Positions 1 through 9,640 of a stretch of DNA of 64,000 bases are shown here, piece by piece. Origin of the DNA: Pomphorhynchus laevis (lineage: Eukaryota; Acanthocephala; Palaeacanthocephala; Echinorhynchida; Pomphorhynchidae); contig WNNJ02000520.1 of NCBI GenBank assembly GCA_012934845.2, positions 1-64,000 on the forward strand. The letters run 5' to 3'. Each line of letters begins with the position of its first letter. The stretch's first letter is position 1. The position numbers were made by a program, and so were the translations under genes. Under the pieces are notes generated by a model. That model saw nothing but the letters and a program-made list of their open reading frames with translations, made no database searches and was not told the origin of the DNA.

Positions 1-840
1 ACGGGTGTGCCTCAAGGTTCACCTCTTTCTCCTATCTTATATCTTGCTGCTTCCATTAATCTATTCAAAATATTTAAACGCGAACAACGTCTTGTGGTGT
101 ATGCTGATGACACCACAGCCCTTTTCTCTGGCACAGGTGCAAAGACGTAGTTTCTGACATCAGCCGTTTCTTTTTAAGATTAAAAGACCAGTTACCCAAA
201 TCCAATCTTATCTTAAACTCTGCCAAATCACAGGTGGTTGTCTTTCATTGCTCCCCTGCGACGAAGCAAAAGCTTAAGAGACCAACACTCTCTGCTCTAG
301 CCTCTTTATTTGCCTATGATCCTCTCCCTACCTTCACAAGTCGAGTAAAATACTTGGGGTTCACCGTTTTAGTGAACTGGTCGGCGAAAGCTGACTGGAT
401 AGACTTAAAAGTATCCTGAAGAAAGCTAAGTGGGCTCTGAAACGGGCTCAGCATCTGTCATTGAAAGGGAAAACCCAGGTGCGCCTCTGGGGCACTTGGG
501 CTATCTCGGGATTAGTCTTCTTCTCTAAAGGACGTCCCACAGAGCAAAGACTAAGGTTTCTTAAGCTCCTCGTCTGTCGCTTACCCAACATAGTCCGCGC
601 CGAGTGATCTCTTCGGGGAAGGTGAAAGACTCAGGGATGGCTCAGTCGGAAGGCGGCGTGTTGGATCGGTTGGAGGGCTCAAATTCCAATGGATTTGAAG
701 CCATAATGTTTAAAAGAAGACTGACATGCAACTTTGAAGATTTTCAATTCATCTTAGAGAAGATTAGATAAAGGCTTGATAGTAACTGTCTTCTGTTAAT
801 GATATTATCCTGCATGTTTATTTTTAATAAAATCTTTATT
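1..840 (+). mobile_element. LINE-alpha (Jockey/I-type) copy, 3' part, cut by window start
   Basis: The sequence enters inside the reverse transcriptase at the VPQGSPLSP motif and reads into an intact YADD catalytic box (100-111). Past a frame change near 150 it continues through the conserved LINE-alpha C-terminal region (KYLGFTV, NWSAKAD, RLRFLKLL) to a TGA at about 605-607. A tRNA-like module follows at 638-687, then a 3' UTR with AATAAA (826-831). The copy is on the plus strand and faces the minus-strand array that starts at 909, so the two 3' ends lie tail-to-tail about 65 bp apart. The frame change makes this copy defective. Jockey/I-group is inferred from APE-type endonuclease plus RT in the longer copies of the same family. 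The exact clade is not resolved. Confidence 0.85.
638..687 (+). ncRNA. tRNA-like module in LINE-alpha 3' UTR
   Basis: A perfect pol III A-box/D-arm-like motif TGGCTCAGTCGG (638-649) is followed at tRNA-like spacing by a T-arm/B-box-like GGCTCAAATTCC (676-687). The same module sits at the same place in the three minus-strand copies. I see no convincing complete cloverleaf, so this is a tRNA-derived or tRNA-mimicking segment and not a functional tRNA gene. Confidence 0.5.
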
Positions 841-849
841 ATTATTAGA

Positions 850-908
850 TTTTATCCATTTGTATAAAGTGTAGAACGCAGAAAATACGTGCAGCAAACA
901 GTCGCTAG
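850..908 (+). repeat. flanking repeat, left side of LINE array
   Basis: About 59 bp running from TTTTATCCATTTG to AACAGTCGCTAG. Two tandem, slightly diverged copies lie on the far side of the LINE array at 9,525-9,640. The repeat therefore brackets the array and is probably part of the target locus. Confidence 0.75.
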
Positions 909-1024
909 TTTTGAAACATATTCATAAATAAATAAGGGTTTTATTAATAACTATATAACCGATAAATTTTGAAACATATTCATAAATAAGTAAGGGTTTT
1001 ATTAAAAACTATATAACCGATAAA
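909..1024 (-). repeat. 58-bp tandem duplication at the 3' end of LINE-alpha copy A
   Basis: Two units, 909-966 and 967-1,024, differ at only a few positions. Read on the minus strand each contains AATAAAACCCTTA, the polyadenylation-type end of the element. The terminal 58 nt of copy A are therefore doubled. Confidence 0.85.
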
Positions 1025-1072
1025 AACTTAAGAAACAAAAACATGCAAAAGAAAACTTTAAATAGAAGTCGT

Positions 1073-3505
1073 TCACGACGAGTATTTTGGAATCTTCATT
1101 TTATATTCACGGCCTCGGTCCATAAGGATCTGAGCTCCTCGGCCGCACCAGCGCGCCGCCCTCTGACTGAACCATTCGGGGTCTCTCACACACCTAAGAG
1201 TCCAGTCAAGGCGGACTATGGTTGGTAATCTCGAGATGAGGAGCTTGAGAAACCTTAGTCTTTGTTCTGGGGACGGCCTCGTGAGAAGAAGACTAATCCC
1301 GAGATAGCCCAAGTACCCCCAGAGGCGCACTTGGGTTATCCCATTCAATGACAGATGTTGGGCCCGTTTCAGAGCCCACCTAGCTTTCTTCAGGATACGT
1401 TTAAGTCTATCCAGGTCAGCTTTCGCCGACCAATTCACTGTAACGGTGAACCCCAGATATTTTACTCGACTCGTGAAGATACGGAGTGGTTGATGCTGCA
1501 AAATGGAGGAGAGTGCAGAGAGTGCTAGTCATTTAAGTTTCTTTTTGGTGGCAGGAACGCCATTAAAGACTACCACCTGCGATTTAGAGGAGTTTAAAAT
1601 GAGATTGGATGTGACAACTGATCTTTTAATCTTAAAAAGAAACGGCTGATGTCAGAGATTACATCTTTGCACCTGCGTCCGGAGAACAAGGCTGTGGTAT
1701 CATCAGCATATACCACTAGATGTTGATCACGTTTAAAATTCTTGAATAGTACAATGGATGCAGCAAGATATAAGATAGGAGAAAGTGGGGATCCTTGAGG
1801 TACACATGTAATAGGGTAGAACTGACGCGCATCAGGGTCGTCTTCATAGTAGGGGACCTAAGAGAGGAGATAACTAAGGGAATGGAGATCCGGTCGAATG
1901 CAGCTGAAAAATCAAGAAAAATAGCCATAACAAGCTGATGGCTATTATCCTGGCAAAACTGATGCACTTCGCCAATTGCTGAATGGACCGAGCGCCCTTT
2001 GACAAACCCATGAAAACTCGGTGGGATCAAATTACGCCTACATAAATGAACGCGGATTCTAAGCGCAAGCGCTTTCTCGTAGATGGATATGAAAGCGTTT
2101 TGAATCGAGATGGGTCGCAGATCTTTTGGACAAGTGATTAATCTCTTTTTAGGTAAAAAACTCGACGGCTGATGTTGATGTCCGATATGTCGGACGTGGA
2201 GTCTAATAGCATTGTGATGGCGACCTCCTTTCTCTGACTGTATGTCAAAAGCTGACAGACACAAGTGGTGAGTGGCGCGTGGGATTTTGAGGTCCCCGGA
2301 AGTGATCCCCAGGAGTTAAGGATATCTGTAACAGATAAGTCCCTACTCCTGAAGTCACACCAAGACGAGATTGGTTGGGGAGATTGAGTGGCTCCATAAT
2401 TATGTAAGGAAAGTGACTCCTCTTAAACTTTGCCAAGGCATATGCTACCAATCCAAACCAAGGCTCTATCCTTCCAGCAGACAAACTTCTCGTTCTTGAA
2501 TATCTTCCAGAAAGAAGCCTGAGAAGGGTTTAGGTGAGCAATGCTTGCCCTATCCCTGCACAGCTGGAGACTATATCTAGAGCTCCAATATTCATTCGAG
2601 AGGATCTGTCTGGCGGAAACAGAGAGATTGGGAAGGTGTAACATTTTAGCTAGGAATTTGTGCTTTGTTGGAGTAGGATTGTATATTCGACCTTTATAGG
2701 TAGTCGAAAGGATCGCGGTTGCTTGCGATGAGAGGTAGGAATTAAATTCGGTCAAACTCTCAATTCAGGGGAAGAGCTGGATAGCTGCCTGAAAGAAGGC
2801 CACTCTAATAGGGTCAAAGTGAAACCTTCTTCTAAGCAACGTATCGTCCTCTAGCCGCCAGCGAATTAGGTCATGAGAGGTGGTCTGTTGTTGACGCGAC
2901 TGCTCGGTGCAAATGGGTTTCAACAATCACATCCTTTGTAGCAGTAATATGTCGAGTAGAGAATTTGTTGTAGAGCAATGAAAGGTGGGGAAGGTGGTTT
3001 ATGAATAAGATAGTCGATCCTTGCTCTGCGGAGTGCGTCATTAATCCAACGATCAGTTCTGTCGTTAAAGTCACCAAGTAACATGTCATTTCTGCTCCCT
3101 AATATTCGTTCCAGGAGGTCACGATTCTTGTGAATTTCTCCTGGCAGAATATAGACATTGGCTATGCTTATACGCTTACACGCTTACCGTTCTTACAAAA
3201 TGATATAGCTAAACAAGATAGGGCTGGACAAGAGTAGTTTAATAGGAGGGATGATCTTAAGGAGCTTTTCACTAGGGTTAAAAGACCTTGAGATGAAGAT
3301 GAGTTACGGGTGGGTTATGTAAGGAGTAAAGTGGTTGTAGATGTGCTTAGGGATGAATCGAGTAATATCCTGGGGGAGACGGATAGACCGCGTCTCCTGA
3401 AGGACTATAACATCTGCATATCTACCAGATGGAAGGCTAAGGGCGGAAGCACCTCCTGATTCCACTAAAGGATATTCAGTGAAAAAGGCCCTTGATTACT
3501 TCCCA
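1073..3505 (-). pseudogene. LINE-alpha copy A ORF2 (APE endonuclease-RT), broken
   Basis: The N-terminal segment (about 3,505-2,870) matches the endonuclease of copies B and D, with SSSSQGLLTLV and a GDFNDR-type box split between frames. The linker and RT follow in pieces at 2,755-2,423 and 2,264-1,716, with CPKDLRPISIQN, the first catalytic Asp in FLDFSAAFDR, then VYADDTTAL. About 60 bp are missing just after SSLRS compared with copy D. The C-terminal part (1,501-1,073) reads past the usual stop and about 40 residues into the tRNA-like 3' region. At least four frame breaks separate the pieces, so no full protein can be made. Confidence 0.8.
1126..1174 (-). ncRNA. tRNA-like module of LINE-alpha copy A
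   Basis: On the minus strand an A-box-like TGGTTCAGTCAG (1,174-1,163) is followed by a B-box-like GAGCTCAGATCC ending at 1,126. It is homologous to the module at 638-687. Confidence 0.45.
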
Positions 3506-3540
3506 TTGCGTAGGTGTTACCGAAGTAAGACGCCCTCCAC

Positions 3541-4740
3541 CTAGTCGCAACTAGATGCGGGAAGGTCGCCTTTACCGCTTCCCGTCACGACAAATGGAGT
3601 CGCTTGCACACGGGCGATATCTTCATTTCCCTCGTTAGCCATAGCCCATATAGAATCCTTCCGAGCAAGCTTCAGAGCGGCTATGCTTAGCGCTGACCCG
3701 TGTCGTTTCTTAGATTTTGGTGGTTTTTTAATATTGTTGGTCTTCCCAGAAGGAGGAGAATGGAAAGATTCCGCTAATTGACCCACCAATGTTTGGACCA
3801 ATTTTTCAAGTTGAATCATTGATGCCTGATGATGCATTTCAATGAGTTTCAGGATTTCTGTATAAAGCATCCTGTCATCTTTCTTGTTAAACGAGACAGC
3901 TTCCACAAAGCAAGTCGGTTTTGCTGTCACACTCCTGTGTATCTTTTGGTACGCCTTAAAGATTTTACACTTTTTTTTACACAGCTCACCACTGCGGTGG
4001 TGAGCTGTGTGCTCACCACCGCAGTTTGCAAAAAATGGCTTAACTTCAAACTTCTCAGGATGTATAGCAGTTTTACCACACACGCCGCACCTTTAGGGAG
4101 AGAACAGTCAGTAGATCAATGTCCCCACTGATGGCAATTGTTGCAGTGAGGGTACGTTAGTGAATCGGTTTCGATTATTGAAAATTTCAAATTATACCCC
4201 ATAAAAGGATTATATGTCGAAATCGACAGTTTTTGAGCTTCATCCACCGGGGCATTGCAGAACGCCACGGGATTGGGGAAGCCTTTAATCCCTTATATAA
4301 AGCGAACGTTAGAGAATTTTTTATCAGTTTCTAGAGCTGATATATCTTCTTCTGAAATGAATGTGTTGCCAGGATTGGTTTGCAAGCAATTATACCTTGT
4401 TCCGAATGCTCTTTTTTAAAGTAGTCAACGTACGACATTGCCAGATCAGGAGTGCAGAATGAGATTTTAATCTCAGATTCATAATATTAAATCGCATTGA
4501 ACAATATCCTTTTTTAAATCGATCGGGAAAGTTTCTTATAAAAACATTAAACATGTTCTGCCTTTCCAGAGGCACCAAAAGTCTGATAATCACGAGGTTA
4601 ATAATTTTGGTACCGGGGGGTTCACCCTCCGGAATATAATCAAGAGAAGCTAAATCTCCACTTACCTCGTTTATTGCATTGGCAGGAAAATTAGTTTTCA
4701 TTGAGTTCTTTGAACGCTCCGACATGCTAAATTTACTCAT
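3541..4740 (-). pseudogene. LINE-alpha copy A ORF1 (RNA-binding, zinc-knuckle protein), broken
   Basis: The N-terminal piece (4,740-4,390) contains the family's conserved ORF1 block (FIRNFPDRF... LRLKSHSAL), which corresponds to FLRSFTKQF... VKISFVSNDL in the fragment at 54,189. The C-terminal piece (4,083-3,541) has a zinc-knuckle-like Cys/His cluster (NCGGEHTAHH... CKKKCKIFKAY) and a Lys-rich tail. Such ORF1 proteins bind LINE RNA to form the RNP. An inverted duplication sits inside the knuckle (3,980-4,009) and spaces its cysteines abnormally. The pieces lie in different frames. Confidence 0.75.
3980..4009. repeat. 13-bp perfect hairpin inside LINE-alpha ORF1
   Basis: The arms CACAGCTCACCAC and GTGGTGAGCTGTG flank a 4-nt loop (TGCG). 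A further direct echo of the left arm and loop follows at 4,012-4,023. Copy B lacks this insertion. Confidence 0.8.
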
Positions 4741-4904
4741 TTTCGAAATTTACAATTAATAATAAGGACTTTATTAATATAATAAAAAAACATGCAAAAG
4801 TAGTTAGTCAAAAATCAGTGTAAGGGCAAAAATGAAAGATCATCAGCATTACCGACCTTTGTACAAAATTCTCTTCTTCCAACAATTATGGCCTCAAATC
4901 CGTA

Positions 4905-4954
4905 GGGATCTGAGCCCTCCAACCAATCCAACACGCCGCTTTCCGACTGAGCCA
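4905..4954 (-). ncRNA. tRNA-like module of LINE-alpha copy B
   Basis: On the minus strand an A-box-like TGGCTCAGTCGG (4,954-4,943) sits in a D-arm-like GCU...AGC helix. It is followed by a T-arm-like AGGG-CTCAGAT-CCCT hairpin with a 7-nt loop. Flanking CUCAGG and UUUGAG could pair as an acceptor-like stem. Confidence 0.5.
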
Positions 4955-4984
4955 TCCCTGAGTCTTTCACCTTCCCCGAAGAGA

Positions 4985-6986
4985 TCACTCGGCGCGGACT
5001 ATGTTGGGTAAGCGACAGACGAGGAGCTTAAGAAACCTTAGTCTTTGCTCTGGTGGACGTCCTTTAGAGAAGAAGACTAATCCCGAGATAGCCCAAGTGC
5101 CCCAGAGGCGCACCTGGGTTTTCCCAATCAACGACAGATGCTTGGCCCGTTTTAGAGCCCAACTAGCTCTCTTCAGGACACGTTTAAGTCTATCCAGGTC
5201 AGCTTTCGCCGACCAGTTCACTAAAACGGTGAACCCCAGGTATTTTACTCGACTTGTGAAGGTAGGGAGAGGATCATAGGCAAATAAGGAGGCTAGAGCA
5301 GAGAGTGTTAGTCTCTTAAGCTTTTGCTTCGTCGCAGGGGAGCCATGAAAGACAACCACCCTCGATTTGGCTGAGTTTAGAATAAGATTGGACCTGGGTA
5401 ACTGGTCTTTTAATCTTAAAAAGAAACGGCTGGAGTTAGAGACTACGTCCTTACACCTTCTCTCAGGGACCTGAGAGAAGAGATAACAAACGGAATGGAG
5501 ATGCGGTCAAATGCAGCAGAAAAGTCAAGGAAAACAGCCATAGCAAGTTGATGGCTATTCTCCCGACAGAACTGATGCCCATCACCTACTGCTGAATGGA
5601 CCGAGCGACCTTTGACGAACCCATGGAAACCAGGTTGGATTAATTTACGCCTACTTAAATGATCGCGGATTCTACGCGCAAGCACATTTTCGTAGATCGA
5701 TACGAGGGAATTCTGAATCGAAATGGGCCGCAGGTCTTTAGGACAAGAGACCGGATATTTCTTAGGTATAAAAATTCTTCGACTTATGTTGATGCCGGCC
5801 ACATCGGATGGGGTGTCTAATAGCATTGTGACGGCTACCTCCCTTCTTTGATCGGCTGTCAAAAGCTGACAGACTCGAGAAGAGAGTGGAGCGACGGTTT
5901 TGGAGGTGCCCGGAAGAGGCCAACAGGCATTGAGTATATCTGGAACAAATAGAACTCTACTCCTGAAGTCTCCACAATGCGGGATTGTTAGCGGTGATTG
6001 AGTGGCTCCATAGTTGTGCAGGGATAGTGACTCCTCCAAAACTCTAACAAGACCAATACTTCCGATTCACCCGGATGCTCTATCCCTCCAACAAACAAAC
6101 TTCTCTTTCTTGAATATCTTCAAGAAAAAAGGCTGAGAAGGGTTAAGACGAGCAATACTCGCCTCTTCCTTACTCAGATGGAATGGCTGAGTAACGCGGT
6201 TGCTTGCGAAGAGAGATAGGAATTAAATCCGGTTAAACTCTCATTGCCAATTCGGGGGAAGCGTTGGATAGCTGCTTGGAAGGCAGCCACTCTGATGGGA
6301 TCAAAGTGGAATCTTCTACGAAGCAGGGAATCCTCTTCTATCCACCAACGAATCAGGTCATGAAATGTAGACAGATGTTACCGCGATTGCTCTGTGCAGA
6401 AGGGTTTAAGCAACCACTTCTCATGGAGCAATAATAAGTCTAGGAGAGAATTCGTTGATGTGCAATGAAAGGAGGGTGACGGTGGTTTATGAATAAGTTA
6501 GTCGATCCTTGCTCTGCGGAGTGCTGCATTAATCCAACGACCAGGTCTGTCGTTGAAGTCACCTAATACCATGTCGTAGCCTCCATCAATTATCCCATCC
6601 AGGAGGTCACGGTTCTTGTGAATATCTCCAGGACGAATATAGACGTTGGCAAGACTGAGGCGTTTACCGTTCTTAACGAGTGATACTACTAAACAAGACA
6701 GAACTGGACATGAGTAGTTTAAAATGAGGGAAGATCTTAAGGAGCATTTTACTAAGGTCAAGAGTCCTTGAGATGAAGAGGAGTGAGGAGGGTTTATGTA
6801 CGGAGTATAGTGGGTATAAATGTGCTTAGGGATAAATCGAGTAATGTCCTGGGGGAGACGAATAGACCGCGTCTCCTGAAGGACTATAAGATCTGCGTCT
6901 CTACCAGATAGAAGCCTAATGGCAGAAGCACTTCCCGAATTCCACTGAAGAATATCTAGTGAAAAAGGCTCGGGCTTACTCACCAT
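4985..6986 (-). pseudogene. LINE-alpha copy B ORF2, catalytic RT core deleted
   Basis: The start is the ATG at 6,986, giving MVSKPEPFSLDILQWN. The endonuclease domain is clear in the first ~160 residues: ILQWNSG, LIVLQET, LANVYIRPG, VLGDFNDRPGRW. That fold nicks target DNA to prime reverse transcription. After further frame breaks, the RT N-terminal half runs 6,039-5,443 through FLDFSAAFDRISIP to SSLRSL. The next ~240 bp, which in copies A and D hold VPQGSPLSP and the YADD box, are missing, and reading resumes at the GAKT-like residues and then the C-terminal region 5,359-4,985. The copy therefore cannot encode an active RT. Confidence 0.8.
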
Positions 6987-7018
6987 TGTGATAGATTAGT
7001 TGGACGGGAGAAGCCAAC

Positions 7019-8406
7019 CTAGACAGAGCCAAAAGTTTGAAGGTTTCCCTTCTCACCACTAGCCCTGTCAGGGGTCAGTACTCCCTGGGCAATATCTTCA
7101 TTTCCCAGGCCATAGATAAGCTTCACAATTTTTAATGGGGGGGGATGGTCCGAGCGGACGCGGCCCGCTTCTTTGATTTGGGGACTACCACATCTGCCGG
7201 AGTAGACGGAGCTGCCATGAAAGCACCTAGCAGTAGAGATAGTATTTGTTGCAGTTGTGAGAAGATAATCTTTTTTGTGTTATCCAATAGAAAGAGAATG
7301 TCTTTATCGGACCTTCTTTCGTTTGAGACTGAATCCGAGGCAACTTTAGAATAGGATTGAATTCCGGAAGAAGAGGCAGAGGTGTGCCTGTTACGATACT
7401 CTTTGAATGAGCGACAACAGCGAGACCACGCTGGGTTGTCACCGCCACAATTGCTGCATACAGTGATTTCGGTACATTTGACGTCGTTCAGCAAGGAAGG
7501 ACAGGCCTTTATGCAAACACCACATCGCTTTTCATCCTTGCAAGTGGAGGCCCAATGCCCCCCCCCTTGAGGCAGTTGTTGCAATGCGGGAAGGTAATGT
7601 TATTTGAATCTATTAAAGTGAATCGTAAATTATATCCCATAAAGGGGTTAACAGCGTAGGAGCATAGCGTAAGTCCATATTCCAAGTCACAGGAGGCAAA
7701 TGCAACAGGTAGCGCCACACCAGACTTAGACTTAAGAGGCCTGATCGAGCCTAGTTTGAAGAGATTTTTTAGTTTATCCAAATCCGAAGGTTCGAGGAAT
7801 GACGAAAAATTATTAATTTTGACAGTAGCCTGTATAGGCTTAAGCTCCAGCGTCCCCGATTGGGTCAGGAACTTATCAAAGAATTTATGATAAGCAACCA
7901 TCAAGTCATGTGTTGCAAATGAGATTCTGATAGAGTTATTATGAATTTTAATGTTGTTGAATAATACCCTTCCAGGGTAGTCAAGAGTGAATTTTCGTAG
8001 AAAAATATTGAACAGGTGATGGCGTTCAACTGGTTTAGTAGAAGTGATTATTGTTAAATGTTGCAGTTTTGTAATAGGGGGAGTTCCCCCATAACGTTAG
8101 AAGCAAGTGAAAAATTACTCACGTGGTCGGTAGTTGAACTTAAAATTGAGTTTACCTTGTCCATATTTGAATCCAAAGTAGTAGCATTCCTTAACCTAGA
8201 ATTGTTTGTAAAGCAATTGTTCTTAGACTCAATTGAAACTACGTCAACCAGATTGTTACTGTCCAAAATTTCGTCTCTTATAGTCGTTATTTGGTCTGAA
8301 AAAACTCTCTTATGTCCTCTCCCATAGAAAAACCAGCATTTTTTGCTCCTTTTTTGCATAATTCAGAATCCTTTGTAGCTCCAACACTGCACTTTTTGCA
8401 CGGCAT
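7019..8406 (-). pseudogene. LINE-alpha copy B ORF1, broken
   Basis: The start MPCKKCSVGATKDSELC has a Cys-rich pattern (C-x2-C...C...C, then CWFFYG in the next frame) suggestive of a degenerate PHD-like finger at the N terminus. The central block (7,904-7,509) carries the conserved FxxFFDKFL segment and a Cys pair. The C-terminal block (7,584-7,132) has the Jockey/I-type zinc knuckles: GHWASTCKDEKRCGVC, then VCSNCGGDNPAWSRCC. A Lys-rich stretch follows, and the ORF ends near 7,019. ORF2 begins 33 bp downstream. Two or three frame changes separate the blocks. Confidence 0.75.
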
Positions 8407-8444
8407 TTTTATGCTCCGACAGATAAGAATGATAGTTTGTAAAT

Positions 8445-9421
8445 AAATAAATAAGGACTTTATTAAATACACCAAAATACACCAAAATATAGCATGCAAG
8501 AATAAATATAAAAAGGTAGGTCATAACCAACTTAAATAAAAAAATGACAAAATTTCCTTCGTTTTTTTTCATCTTCCTTTTCTCTTTCATGGCCTCAGGA
8601 ACAAGGGGATCTGAGCCCCCTCCAACCGATCCAACATGCCGCCTTCCGACTGAACCACCCGGGGTCTCACCCCCCCCCCAAAGAATCTAATCGGAGCGGA
8701 CTATGCTTGGTAAACGAGAGACGAGGAGCTTAAGAAACCTTAGCCTTTGCTCTGGGGGACGTCCTCTTGAGAAAAAGACTAATCCCGAGATAGCCCAAGT
8801 GCCCCAAAGGCGCACATGGGTTTTCCCTTTCAATGACAGATGCTGAGCCCGTTTCAGGGCCCACCTAGCTTTCTTCAAGATACGTTTGAGTCTATCCAGG
8901 TCAGCTTTCGCCGACCAGTTCATCGTAACGGTGAACCCCAGGTATTTTATTCGACTTGTAAAGGTGGGAAGTGGTTCAGATGCAAATATGGAGGAGAGCG
9001 CAGAGAGTGCTAATCTCTTAAGTTTTTGCTTTGTAGCAGGTGTGCCATGAAAGACGACCACCTGCGATTTAGCTGAGTTTAAAATAAGATTGGATATGGG
9101 TAACTGATCTTTTAATCTTAAAAAGAAACGGCTGATGTCAGAGACTACGTCTTTACACCTGTGTCCAGTGAACAGGGCTGTGGTGTCATCAGCGAACACC
9201 ACAAGACGTTGTTCGCGTTTAAATATTTTGAAAAGTTGAATAGAAGCAGCAAGAAACAAAATAGGAGAAAGAGGTGAGCCTTATGGCACTTATGTAATAG
9301 GGTTAAACTGACGTGCATCAGAGTCGTCATCATAGTAGAAACGCTTGATGTACAACAGTATCTCTACCTGTTTACAATCCTCGCAGGCAACCCGAGGGAC
9401 CTGAGAGAAGAGATAACAAAG
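8445..9421 (-). mobile_element. LINE-alpha copy C, 5'-truncated
   Basis: The copy begins inside the RT at PFVISSLRSLGLPAR (near 9,420) and runs to the tail AATAAAGTCCTTATTTATTT (8,460-8,445, minus). The RT catalytic box reads FADD. The C-terminal region (9,259-8,687) is open and the best preserved of the array, ending RLPSIVRSD. A tRNA-like module follows at 8,657-8,605. The tail is followed immediately by the 5' UTR of copy B. Confidence 0.85.
8605..8657 (-). ncRNA. tRNA-like module of LINE-alpha copy C
   Basis: On the minus strand TGGTTCAGTCGG (8,657-8,646) is followed by GGGGG-CTCAGAT-CCCC, a strong T-arm-like hairpin with a 7-nt loop. Confidence 0.5.
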
Positions 9422-9524
9422 GGCCCGGAGATGATATACGACATTGTTGAATTCTAAGTGTATAGTTACTGAGAGAGTTTTGAATAATCAACATTCCGAA
9501 TGATTCTATCGTCATGCAAACAGA

Positions 9525-9640
9525 TTTTATCCATTTGCAAAACGTGTAGAACGCAGAACATGCTGCAAACAGTCGCTAGTTTTTATCCATTTGTATAAAG
9601 TGTAGAACACAGAAAATACGTACAGCAAACAGTTGCTAGT
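9525..9640 (+). repeat. flanking repeat, right side of LINE array, two units
   Basis: Unit 1 is 9,525-9,580 and unit 2 is 9,581-9,640. Both match 850-908 on the other side of the LINE array. The following TTTTGAAACATAT also matches the sequence next to copy A at 909. Confidence 0.75.

Larger units (their letters stand above)
909..4750 (-). mobile_element. LINE-alpha copy A (ORF1 + ORF2), defective
   Basis: This is the most downstream member of a head-to-tail series C-B-A on the minus strand. It has an ORF1 with a zinc-knuckle region, an ORF2 with an APE-type endonuclease and an RT with YADD, a tRNA-like module at 1,126-1,174, and a doubled 3' terminus. Its 5' end at about 4,745 abuts the 3' tail of copy B directly. 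ORF1 starts at a point matching the middle of copy B's ORF1, so copy A is probably 5'-truncated. Both ORFs carry several frame changes. Confidence 0.85.
4752..8440 (-). mobile_element. LINE-alpha copy B, near full length, defective
   Basis: The 5' end lies about 35 nt upstream of the ORF1 ATG (8,404-8,406), directly after the (TTTA)-type tail of copy C. The 3' end reads TTAATAAAGTCCTTATTATT on the minus strand at about 4,780-4,752, directly before copy A. It holds both ORFs in order, ORF1 at 8,406-7,019 and ORF2 at 6,986-4,985, and the tRNA-like module at 4,905-4,954. At about 3.7 kb it is shorter than most Jockey/I elements because the RT core is deleted. Confidence 0.85.
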
